NCBI GenBank assembly: GCA_002315255.1
Contig: DCGM01000046.1
Location: 1-27,052 of the forward strand
DNA from: Lachnospiraceae bacterium UBA1778
GTDB taxonomy: Bacteria; Bacillota; Clostridia; Lachnospirales; Lachnospiraceae
Reading direction: 5' to 3'
DNA: 27,052 bases
How positions within the stretch are numbered: position 1 is the first letter of the stretch; the number at the start of each line of letters is the position of its first letter. A program made the translations under genes and the position numbers. Below, piece by piece: positions 7,063 through 14,710 of this stretch. A model generated the notes under the pieces. It was not told the DNA's origin. It made no database searches and saw nothing but the letters and a program-made list of their open reading frames with translations.

Positions 7063-8963
7063 TAGTCCAGAATCCGAAGCTGAATGCTCCGTCTTCCCAT
7101 ATATTCATTGATCTCAGGAACATATAAAACAGCCATGCTGATCGCGTTCTTCCGGCCGGAAAGCGCTTTTTCCAGCTCTTCTTCGCCGAATTCCGTGCGG
7201 ATAAACGAGAGGAACGTTTCGATCGTTTCCGTGCCGAACAGGATTCCGTCTGACGGAAGCTGATAAGCATCGGTCCAGAAGCTGACGGCGGACGGACTCC
7301 CTGCGCTCCCCGTGGGCGCGCTCCCCGTGGGCGCGTCACATAGCGACATTTTCAGCACATTCCGGTTCTTTCCGAAGACGCGAAGGCTGCTGACTAAAAC
7401 GCGAGGCGCTACGAAGGACGGCGATGCATTTCCGGTTCCGAACGGCGCGAGAAGGTTCATCTCCTCGACGATCGTTTCATTGACGGCAGAAAGCGGAACA
7501 CGCGCGTCAAATTCGGAGACCGGCACGAGGTCCTTCGGTGTCAGCTGACAGTTTTCGTTCAGCCGCTGCCGTAATGCCGGCAGATTCCGGTCTTCTACTG
7601 ACAGTCCGGCCGCCATCGCGTGACCGCCGAATTTGAGAAGAAGGTCCTTACACTCCATCAGCGCGTTCTGCATATGATATCCCGGAATCGAGCGGCCGGA
7701 GGCTTTCCAGATACCCGTTCCGCCGTTTCCGCCGTTATCACCGTTACCGCCGGTTTCCCCGCCGGTCAGCACAAAGACCGGGTGGTAATATTCTTCTTTT
7801 ATCTTTCCTGCAACGATTCCGACGACGGTGTCGAGGACGCCGGGAATCGGAAGAAGCCAGACCGGGCCTTCCGGCGGCTTTTCTTTGATCATCTCTTCTG
7901 CGGCGCGAACGGCGGATTCCGTCATCGCTTTCCGCGACTCATTGAGTTCACGCATCCGGACAGCGACCGGCATCGCTTCTTCATACGATTTCGCGCGGAG
8001 AAGCTCCTGCGCTATGTCCGGCTTTCCGGTCACGCGGCTCACCGCATTGAAGCAGGGGCAGATCACGAAACCGATCCGATACGCGTCCATCTCATCCGGC
8101 TTAATATCGCTCGCGTCCATGAGTGCGAGAAGCGAAGGCTTTTCTGTCTTTTTAAGCCGCGCCATCCCTTCCCGGACGAGAATCCGGTTCTCTCCGGAAA
8201 GCGGGACTACATCCGCAATCGTCGCAATCGCGACATATTCTAACAGGTCATACGCCTTTTCTTTCGGGATTCCGGCTTTCTCATACATCTCCTCGACCAG
8301 ACGGAACGCGACACCTGCGCCGCAAAGCTCCTTAAAGGGATACGGGCAGTCCTTCTGCTTCGGGTCCACTACCGCATCCGCCGGGAGACTGTCGTACTGC
8401 GGCTCATGGTGATCCGTCACGACGACGGTAAGCCCGCGCGATTTCGCATATTTGATCTCTTCCATCGCGGCAATGCCATTGTCACACGTCAGAATCAGCG
8501 ACACGCCGAGCGCGGCCGCATCATCGATCATCCGGAGGTTGAGGCCATACCCTTCCGCCATCCGGTCCGGCGTCTTAATGACGTGCGGGATTCCGACCGC
8601 GGTCAGCCCTTCGGAAAGGATTTCGGCGGCGAAAATGCCGTCGTCATCATAGTCAGATGCGATCATCACCCGCGGGGAGGAATATCCGACCATGCCGGCA
8701 GAACCGGATACTGCCTGACCGCCCTCCGATGCCGAAAGATCAGTTCTCAGTGCGAGCAGAAGCTCCGCCGCTTTCGACAGATCCTTCATCAGCGAGCGCG
8801 GCGAAAGGTCCTCTAAAGACCCGAAAAGGAACCGCTGCGCTTCTTCGATCGTTTCAGCGCCGCGGTTCCTCAACATCCGCGCGGTCAGGGGAGAGACGGA
8901 AAGCGCCTCAGCCCATGCGCGGAAATCTGCTTTTTTCGTTTTTTCAATCCATTTTGAATGCAT
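7050..8963 (-). CDS. recJ: Single-stranded-DNA-specific exonuclease RecJ
   Basis: DHH-family 5'-3' exonuclease of 637 residues, acting on single-stranded DNA in recombination and repair. Seen motifs: I, SDYDDDG (103-109); II, CDNGI (160-164); III, TDHHEP (183-188); IV, ATIADVVPL; then NAVSR and the DHHA1-domain FGGHAMAAG. Motif I is followed by IFAAEIL where many RecJ have a Ser/Thr, and the usual 'WHxGVIGIVA' reads 'VLDTVVGIVA', so the conserved His of that block is missing. Two low-complexity inserts stand out: a Gly/Asn-rich run at about 398-415 and a duplicated APTGS pentapeptide at about 544-553, encoded by a perfect 15-bp tandem repeat (7303-7332). The start follows the DUF4956 stop by 5 bp with a weak ribosome binding site. 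The apt gene that often separates recJ from relA in Clostridia is absent. Confidence 0.93.
   Translation of the reverse strand: MHSKWIEKTKKADFRAWAEALSVSPLTARMLRNRGAETIEEAQRFLFGSLEDLSPRSLMKDLSKAAELLLALRTDLSASEGGQAVSGSAGMVGYSSPRVMIASDYDDDGIFAAEILSEGLTAVGIPHVIKTPDRMAEGYGLNLRMIDDAAALGVSLILTCDNGIAAMEEIKYAKSRGLTVVVTDHHEPQYDSLPADAVVDPKQKDCPYPFKELCGAGVAFRLVEEMYEKAGIPKEKAYDLLEYVAIATIADVVPLSGENRILVREGMARLKKTEKPSLLALMDASDIKPDEMDAYRIGFVICPCFNAVSRVTGKPDIAQELLRAKSYEEAMPVAVRMRELNESRKAMTESAVRAAEEMIKEKPPEGPVWLLPIPGVLDTVVGIVAGKIKEEYYHPVFVLTGGETGGNGDNGGNGGTGIWKASGRSIPGYHMQNALMECKDLLLKFGGHAMAAGLSVEDRNLPALRQRLNENCQLTPKDLVPVSEFDARVPLSAVNETIVEEMNLLAPFGTGNASPSFVAPRVLVSSLRVFGKNRNVLKMSLCDAPTGSAPTGSAGSPSAVSFWTDAYQLPSDGILFGTETIETFLSFIRTEFGEEELEKALSGRKNAISMAVLYVPEINEYMGRRSIQLRILDYCRI
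7303..7332. repeat. 15-bp tandem duplication inside recJ
   Basis: The unit GCGCTCCCCGTGGGC occurs twice in perfect tandem (7303-7317 and 7318-7332). It encodes Ala-Pro-Thr-Gly-Ser twice in the C-terminal part of RecJ. Its length is a multiple of three, so gain or loss keeps the frame. Confidence 0.9.
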
Positions 8964-8968
8964 AAAGC

Positions 8969-9640
8969 TTACAGCTCATCATTGCTGAATTTCTTCGTCA
9001 CACACTGGACCGGAAGGTTCGCATTCAAGGTGCGGATCTCGTCCAGCATCTTCTTTACATTCGCATCCTTTTTCAGGAAAATCGAATATTTCAGTTCAAA
9101 CATGCTGCCCATGTTCGTCGTCCGGACGCTGTCGAGCGTCGAGTGGGCAGTATAGGTCTTCAGGATTCCGTCAAAGATATTCTCATAGTTTAAGTCCTCC
9201 GGAATATCGATCTTCAAAATCTTTTCCCGCTCATCTTCGCCGCAGAACTTCGTAATCTTTAAAACGATCAGGATGACGACTACAATGCCTGTAAACATGG
9301 CGGCAAACAGAAGGAAACCGGTGCCGCAGAGAATACCTGCCGCGAGGGATGAGAAGACTGTCGCCATCGCACGCGCATTGCCGGGCTGGGAACGGAAGCG
9401 GACGAGCGCGAATGCGCCCGCGATCGCCACGCCGACACCGAGGCTGTTATTCACGGCCATGATAACGACCGTGGAAACTGCCGGGATAATGATCAGCGCC
9501 GCCACCAGATTTTTCGAATAACGCTCATCTGTTTTCATAAAAGTAATCGAAAGCGCAAGCCCGCAGCCGATACTCGTCAGGATGCAGAACAGGCAGTTCC
9601 ATACGTCGAATGAAGCGTTTGTTAAAACAGAATTGAACAT
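8969..9640 (-). CDS. DUF4956 family membrane protein
   Basis: Polytopic membrane protein of 223 residues. There are about four hydrophobic segments (roughly residues 15-35, 45-66, 68-85 and 98-128), then a cytosolic alpha/beta tail (about 135-223). The segment GAFALVRFRSQPGNARAMATVF (75-96) holds the conserved basic loop of DUF4956 proteins between membrane helices. The biochemical function of the family is unknown. It is repeatedly encoded next to VTC-domain polyphosphate polymerases and CotH proteins, which fits the 19-bp overlap with the VTC gene here. A plausible role is membrane partner or channel for the polymerase (inference). GGAGG precedes the ATG at a somewhat long distance. Confidence 0.85.
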   Translation of the reverse strand: MFNSVLTNASFDVWNCLFCILTSIGCGLALSITFMKTDERYSKNLVAALIIIPAVSTVVIMAVNNSLGVGVAIAGAFALVRFRSQPGNARAMATVFSSLAAGILCGTGFLLFAAMFTGIVVVILIVLKITKFCGEDEREKILKIDIPEDLNYENIFDGILKTYTAHSTLDSVRTTNMGSMFELKYSIFLKKDANVKKMLDEIRTLNANLPVQCVTKKFSNDEL

Positions 9641-10341
9641 TTGGGGGAATCCTCCGTTAATTTTTCTTTATAAACATTTCCGTATTTTGAAAATCCTCTC
9701 GGATATATTTTCAGTTCGTTCAGTGCTTCCGCGGTCCATAGCGGCATTGCGCCGGGAATCTTTAATTCCATCAGATAATGGTTGTCGGGCAGCAGCTTCG
9801 TCCCGTAAGTTCCGTGGGCCAGATCGAGGTCGGTTTCCCGCGACCGGATATCTTTATCGATCGTCAGACGGAATTCGGGGTCTTCGATTCCCTCATACGC
9901 CTGGCGTTCACAAGCGATCAAAATCTTCGGTTTGACCTGATAAAACGAAAGGAAGCGGTCAATCTCCCGGAAAATCTGGGATGAGGGCTTAGGCGTAAGC
10001 TGCCCGTTCAGGTAAAGCATGGCCTCCCGGTACGGCAGGGTTTCGCGCCGCTTGTAGGTGACGCCGTCGACCTTCCGCTTGATTTCGAGAAAGACAGGAT
10101 CGTCTTCCTTTGGAACGCCGTATGACCGGAGCCGGAACTTCTCTTTAAAATACGGACCGCCGATCGACCGGCGCGCCAGCACGAAATCGTCGGAGTCAAA
10201 ATAGATGCTCGCCGGCGAATACTCCCCGTACTTGTTCGCAACCATATGATCCTTCATCCGGTCGAAAAAGCCCTGATACTGCTCTTCCGTCATCAGATAT
10301 TTCTTTTCAATCCGTTCAAAAACGGCGCCGTATCCGAGCAT
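9622..10341 (-). CDS. VTC-domain polyphosphate polymerase
   Basis: Predicted cytosolic polymerase of 239 residues with a single VTC tunnel domain (CYTH-like fold). The yeast Vtc4 relative makes polyphosphate from ATP. Charged tunnel residues are all present: ERIEKKY (9-15), SIYFDS (45-50), KFRLRSYG with Arg70 and Arg72, FLEIKRK with Glu86, Lys88 and Lys90, YKRR (96-99), the metal-binding MELK glutamate (Glu192) with Lys194, and GFSKYG with Lys219. An intact catalytic set suggests an active enzyme. The frame extends upstream to 10584, but that part is the shadow of the kinase gene. The ATG at 10341 is 1 bp after the kinase stop, with an AAAGGAAAGG site. It overlaps DUF4956 by 19 bp, so the two are translationally coupled. 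No SPX domain is attached. Confidence 0.88.
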   Translation of the reverse strand: MLGYGAVFERIEKKYLMTEEQYQGFFDRMKDHMVANKYGEYSPASIYFDSDDFVLARRSIGGPYFKEKFRLRSYGVPKEDDPVFLEIKRKVDGVTYKRRETLPYREAMLYLNGQLTPKPSSQIFREIDRFLSFYQVKPKILIACERQAYEGIEDPEFRLTIDKDIRSRETDLDLAHGTYGTKLLPDNHYLMELKIPGAMPLWTAEALNELKIYPRGFSKYGNVYKEKLTEDSPKCSILF

Positions 10342-10342
10342 C

Positions 10343-11839
10343 TTAAGCCTTTCCTTTTTCTTTCTGAATAACCGGCAATGAGAACCAGAAAACGCTTCCT
10401 TCGTTCTCGTGACTCTCGACGCCGTACAGCGCATGGTGGAGCTCCATGCAGGCGCGGACGATAGAAAGTCCGATGCCGGAGCCGATTTTCGCGCGTTTAT
10501 GCGTTTCATTGCTGCGGTAATACCGGTCCCAGACGTGCGGCAGATCCTCTGGCAGGATGCCGGCACCGGAATCGCGGACCTCAACCGTTACGCACGGCTT
10601 CTTCTCTCCGTCGAACTCTTTTTCGCCGAGAGTACAGGAAACCGTCACCTTCCGGTCATCGCCCGTATAATTTAACGCATTATTGATCAGGTTGTAAATC
10701 ACCTGGAATATCTTTTCTTCATCGGCATCGACGAAAATATCGCCGGCCGGAATGAAATCGATCGTATAGCCTTCTTTTTCAATCAGCTTGTTATAGCGCT
10801 CCAGCACGCTTTGGATGCTGGCCGTCAGATTATACTCTGTCTTCCGAAGCTCCATCATTCCTGCCTGCATGCGGCTCGTCTCTAACAGGTCATTGACGAG
10901 GCCGGTCAGACGCTCGGTTTCATCAATGATCACCTGCAGGTTTTCACGTGTGCTTTCGCCTGGGATATCCTGCATCACTTCCGCGTATCCTTTGATCATC
11001 GTGAGCGGCGTGCGGAGGTCATGGCTTACATTGGCGACGAGCTCCATCTGGAGACGGTCGGTCTTCTGAAGCTCCTCCGTCGCGTAGTTCAAGGTGTCGG
11101 AAAGCGTCGAAAGCTCGCGGATCCGGCTCTCCGGGAATTTGACGGAATAATCGGATTTTGCGAGACGTATCGCGCTGTCGCTCATCTTCTGGATCGGCCG
11201 GGAAAGCTGCCGGGAAATAATCGACGCGATAATGCTGGCTAAGAGAATCATCAAAAGCGACACGGCCAGAAGAATAAGCCGCACCGTCTTTTCCGTCGCT
11301 TCGACAGGCGACAGGAGCGTCGTTGAAAAGACCATCACATACTGGTTTTCTACGGTGAAAATTTTAGTGTAAATCAGGCTTTCCGGGTTATTTTTCTTTG
11401 GCGATCCGAGCCCCTCCCAGGAAAACGGGGTGAACTTCCGCGCGTCGCCGAATACGTTCTGTAATAATTCGCCGCCCTGTTCGAGCGCTTCCCGGAAGTA
11501 TTTCGGCGCCTCCTCCCAAATCAGGATCGGTGAAGAATCTACGGACGAGGAGTAAAGAAGGATTCCGCTCTGGTCCACGATGACGATCCGCGCATCATAT
11601 TCTTCCGCAATCTCATCCAGACGTTCCACGTCCAGTTTCCCCTGCGTTTCCACATTTTTCAGCTCATTGCCGATGCTCGTCATCATCGCATAGGCTTCCT
11701 GCGTCTTCGTCGCCCGGTAGATCTGTCCGAGATACGCCACTAACGGAATCCACAGAAAGACTAAGAGAAGGACGGAAAATGCGAGAAGGCAGAGGAAAAC
11801 CGAGCCTCGGATTCCGATTTTATGCTTTCGTGTCGTCAA
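10343..11839 (-). CDS. Two-component sensor histidine kinase
   Basis: Membrane-bound sensor kinase of 498 residues. TM1 spans about 13-38, an extracytoplasmic sensor domain about 40-183 (family not recognised; PAS/dCache-like possible), TM2 about 187-210 and HAMP about 211-262. The H-box VANVSHDLRTPL has the phosphorylated His273, and the ATPase domain shows the N box (NALNYTG), DSGAGI (G1) and GSGIGLSI (G2). The start is TTG at 11839, overlapping the response regulator stop region by 20 bp. No ATG is available before TM1, so TTG is the only start that keeps the membrane anchor. It acts with the adjacent regulator. The signal is unknown. The VTC gene begins 1 bp after its stop, hinting at co-expression with polyphosphate synthesis, while the ABC exporter lies on the other side. 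Confidence 0.93.
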   Translation of the reverse strand: MTTRKHKIGIRGSVFLCLLAFSVLLLVFLWIPLVAYLGQIYRATKTQEAYAMMTSIGNELKNVETQGKLDVERLDEIAEEYDARIVIVDQSGILLYSSSVDSSPILIWEEAPKYFREALEQGGELLQNVFGDARKFTPFSWEGLGSPKKNNPESLIYTKIFTVENQYVMVFSTTLLSPVEATEKTVRLILLAVSLLMILLASIIASIISRQLSRPIQKMSDSAIRLAKSDYSVKFPESRIRELSTLSDTLNYATEELQKTDRLQMELVANVSHDLRTPLTMIKGYAEVMQDIPGESTRENLQVIIDETERLTGLVNDLLETSRMQAGMMELRKTEYNLTASIQSVLERYNKLIEKEGYTIDFIPAGDIFVDADEEKIFQVIYNLINNALNYTGDDRKVTVSCTLGEKEFDGEKKPCVTVEVRDSGAGILPEDLPHVWDRYYRSNETHKRAKIGSGIGLSIVRACMELHHALYGVESHENEGSVFWFSLPVIQKEKGKA

Positions 11840-12536
11840 AGCGGTACCCTACGTTTCTGATGGTAACTATAAGATCCCGGTACGGATCCATCGCATTCCG
11901 TAACAGTTTGATATGGGTGTCCAATGTGCGGTCGTCCCCGTAGTAATCATAGCCCCAGACCTTCGAGAGGAGCTGCTCGCGCGTCAGCGCGAGTCCTTTA
12001 TTGTCCAAAAGGCAGGTTAAAAGCTCATATTCCTTAAACGTCAGCTCGCGCGGCTCGCCGTCAATCGTCAGCGTGCGGCTGGAGCGGTCTAAACAGAGCG
12101 TTTTATAGGTGTAAATTTCGTGGGGAATTTGTCCGGGTTCTGTCGCATTGTCGGTAAAACGGGCGTTTTTCGCGCTCTCATGGCGTTTTACGACTACATT
12201 GACACGCATCATAAGCTCGCGGACCGAAAAAGGCTTCACCACATAGTCGTCTACGCCCAATTCGAACCCTTTCAGGCGGTCATACTCCTCGCCGCGGGCC
12301 GAAAGCATGATGACAGGGATGTCCTTCGCCTTCCGGATCTGCCGGAGTGCGGCGAAGCCGTCCATGACCGGCATCATGACATCGAGGATCACGACGTCAA
12401 AGTCGTCGCAGGAGCAGAGGGATACGGCCTGCGCCCCATCCTCTGCCTCTTCTACCGAATGACCTTCAAATTCCGCATATTTACGGACGAGCTCCCGGAT
12501 TTTCGGTTCATCGTCCGCGATCAGGATTTTCGCCAT
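11820..12536 (-). CDS. OmpR/PhoB-family response regulator
   Basis: Cytosolic DNA-binding response regulator of 238 residues. The receiver domain (about 1-118) has the acidic pair Asp8/Asp9, the phospho-acceptor Asp52 in VILDVMMP and the conserved Lys in VVKPF. The C-terminal winged helix (about 140-235) has 'LTFKEYELLTCLLDNKG...REQLLSKVWGYDYYGDDRTLDTHIKLLRNA' features, shown by LTFKEYELL, REQLL and VWGYDYYGDDRTLDTHI. ATG start with CGAGGAGAAAT upstream. It is paired with the kinase whose TTG start overlaps its 3' end. No promoter is evident in the 113-bp gap after the ABC genes, so it may be read from 16.6 kb. Its targets are not known. Confidence 0.95.
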   Translation of the reverse strand: MAKILIADDEPKIRELVRKYAEFEGHSVEEAEDGAQAVSLCSCDDFDVVILDVMMPVMDGFAALRQIRKAKDIPVIMLSARGEEYDRLKGFELGVDDYVVKPFSVRELMMRVNVVVKRHESAKNARFTDNATEPGQIPHEIYTYKTLCLDRSSRTLTIDGEPRELTFKEYELLTCLLDNKGLALTREQLLSKVWGYDYYGDDRTLDTHIKLLRNAMDPYRDLIVTIRNVGYRFDDTKA

Positions 12537-12649
12537 ATTTCTCCTCGCAAATCACCGCTGCCGGAGGGCTCGGGATTCGTCCCTGCCCGTTCCCGGTCAC
12601 TGCCGGTCCACTAAACTGCTGACAGACTGTTTTCCTCACTTTGAGCCGT

Positions 12650-14710
12650 TTATTCCAACTCAAATGCGCCGGTATATAACTGGTAATATTTACCGCCCTG
12701 CGCGATCAGCTGTTCATGCGTGCCGCGCTCGATAATGACGCCGTGCTCTAATACCATGATGACGTCGGAGTTCTGGACGGTCGACAGGCGGTGCGCGATG
12801 ACGAAGACTGTGCGGCCTTTCATCAATGCGTCCATGCCGCGCTGGACGATCGCTTCGGTACGCGTATCGATCGACGAAGTCGCTTCATCGAGGATCAGCA
12901 CCGGCGGGTCTGCAATCGCCGCACGGGCGATCGAGATAAGCTGCCGCTGGCCCTGCGAAAGGTTCGAGCCCGAGCCGTCGATCACCGTGTCATAACCCTG
13001 CGGGAGACGCGTGATAAAGTCATGCGCATTGGCGATCTTCGCAGCCTCTTCGACTGCTTCGTCCGCCGCGTCGAGACGGCCGTAGCGGATATTCTCGCGG
13101 ATCGTGCCGGTAAACAGGTTGACATCCTGAAGCACCATTCCGAGCGACTGCCGAAGTGCGTTCTTATTAATCTCACGGATCGGGATTCCGTCATAGGTGA
13201 TCTCGCCGTCCTGAATATCATAGAAGCGGTTGATGAGGTTCGTGATCGTCGTCTTTCCGGCGCCGGTCGAACCGACAAACGCCACCTTCTGGCCCGGTTC
13301 CGCGTATAAAGTGATATCATGAAGGATCGGCTTCTCCGGCACATAGGAGAAATCGACATTCTTCATCCGGACGTCGCCCCTTAACCGGACGAGTTTCTCG
13401 GTTCCGTCTTCCTGCGGCACCTTCCATGCCCACTTGTCCGTCTTCTCTTCGCACTCGGTCAGCGTTCCGTCTTCGTTTTCCGCGACATTGACAAGGATTA
13501 CTTTTCCTTCGTCTTCTTCCGGCTCCATGTCCATCAGATTGAAGATACGCTTTGCGCCTGCGACTGCGTTCACTACCGCGCTCGACTGCTGCGCAATGTT
13601 ATTGACAGTCTGTGTAAAGTTATTCGCCAATGTCAGGAATGCGATAACCGTGCCGAGCGTGAATGCGCCAAACGCAAAGAACGTGCCGGTTTCCGCATTG
13701 AAGAACGACAGGTTCTGCACGCCGATGCCGGCGAGAACCGCGCCTAAAACTGCGATCAGGACGTACTGGATATGTCCTAAGTTATTCGTGATCGGGCCCA
13801 TCATGCCGACGAGGCCGTTCGCCTTCCGCGCCGCATTGAAAAGGTCCTCGTTAATCTCGTCAAATTCCTTTATGGAATCAGGCTCGTGGTTAAAGACCTT
13901 AATGACACGCTGTCCCTCCACCATTTCTTCGACGAAGCCGTTCAGCTCGCCTAAGTTCTCCTGATGCTCGACGAAATGCTGGCCGGACTTCGTCGCGACC
14001 GTGACCGTCACCTTCGTGATAAGAAGGATGACGACGATCACGAAAAGCGTAAGCCAGATCGACTGGTTCAGCATGGTCACGAACGTGACAATGATTGAAA
14101 CGCCGGCCGAAACCATATTCGGGAGCGTCTGAGAGATCATCTGCCGCAGCGTGTCGATATCGTTCGTATAATGCGACATGATATCGCCGAACGTGGTCGA
14201 GTCGAAATACCGGACCGGAAGCGCCTGCATCTTTGCGAACATATCATTCCGGATGTCGCGCATAATTCCCTGCGAAATCGGAACCATCATAAAGTTCGTG
14301 ATAAAGGAGCAGATGATGCCTGCCGCAAAAATGATTACGAGCTTTACTAAAAAGTTTAAGAACAGCGGCGTGTCAAACGCGCCCTTTTCAAGCATCGGGC
14401 CGATTACCCTATCGAAAAGATCACCGAAAGAAGTCGCGATATTGACAGATACGAGCGCTGAGCCGACCAGGCCGAAGCCGACGAGAATCAGCTGCCATAC
14501 ATAGCCTTTGAGGTACGAAAGAACGCGTCCTAATACCTTAAAGTCCATCTTCTGTCCCGGAAGCCGCATGCCGCGTCCGCCCGGACCGCCAGGACCGCCC
14601 GGTCCCTTCTTCATCGACTGATGCCGGAGCGAATTACGCTCTGGGGAGGTATAGCGGTGCTCCCGCTTCGGAGCTGTATTTTCCATCAATTTATCCGGTT
14701 TATTCGCCAT
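12650..14710 (-). CDS. ABC exporter subunit with catalytically competent NBD (fused TMD-NBD)
   Basis: Half-transporter of 686 residues. A Lys/Gly/Pro-rich N-terminus (about 34-50) precedes a six-helix exporter domain (about 60-375) and a nucleotide-binding domain (about 450-686). Walker A is GSTGAGKTT (480-488), Walker B with catalytic Glu is ILDEA (Glu609) and the switch His is in VIAHR (His640). Its signature motif is LSQGQ (584-588), with Gln for the first Gly. This is the expected complement of the partner subunit's degenerate Walker B/H-loop, so the pair forms one consensus and one degenerate ATP site as in BmrCD, LmrCD or TM287/288. An acidic insert (about 397-445) separates TMD and NBD. 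Its start overlaps the partner's end by 11 bp. Exported substrate unknown; drugs, lipids or peptides are possible. Confidence 0.93.
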   Translation of the reverse strand: MANKPDKLMENTAPKREHRYTSPERNSLRHQSMKKGPGGPGGPGGRGMRLPGQKMDFKVLGRVLSYLKGYVWQLILVGFGLVGSALVSVNIATSFGDLFDRVIGPMLEKGAFDTPLFLNFLVKLVIIFAAGIICSFITNFMMVPISQGIMRDIRNDMFAKMQALPVRYFDSTTFGDIMSHYTNDIDTLRQMISQTLPNMVSAGVSIIVTFVTMLNQSIWLTLFVIVVILLITKVTVTVATKSGQHFVEHQENLGELNGFVEEMVEGQRVIKVFNHEPDSIKEFDEINEDLFNAARKANGLVGMMGPITNNLGHIQYVLIAVLGAVLAGIGVQNLSFFNAETGTFFAFGAFTLGTVIAFLTLANNFTQTVNNIAQQSSAVVNAVAGAKRIFNLMDMEPEEDEGKVILVNVAENEDGTLTECEEKTDKWAWKVPQEDGTEKLVRLRGDVRMKNVDFSYVPEKPILHDITLYAEPGQKVAFVGSTGAGKTTITNLINRFYDIQDGEITYDGIPIREINKNALRQSLGMVLQDVNLFTGTIRENIRYGRLDAADEAVEEAAKIANAHDFITRLPQGYDTVIDGSGSNLSQGQRQLISIARAAIADPPVLILDEATSSIDTRTEAIVQRGMDALMKGRTVFVIAHRLSTVQNSDVIMVLEHGVIIERGTHEQLIAQGGKYYQLYTGAFELE

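Noticed and set aside
7312..8816. Several plus-strand frames of 66-207 codons opposite recJ
   Set aside because: They are codon-bias shadows of recJ, which carries full DHH motifs, and none has a ribosome binding site or recognisable domain.
10342..10584. Upstream extension of the VTC frame
   Set aside because: It overlaps the ATPase domain of the histidine kinase in another frame. The ATG at 10341 has a ribosome binding site and starts the conserved domain.
12537..12649. Promoter or terminator between the ABC genes and the response regulator
   Set aside because: No acceptable -35/-10 pair and no hairpin with a T run could be seen on the minus strand.
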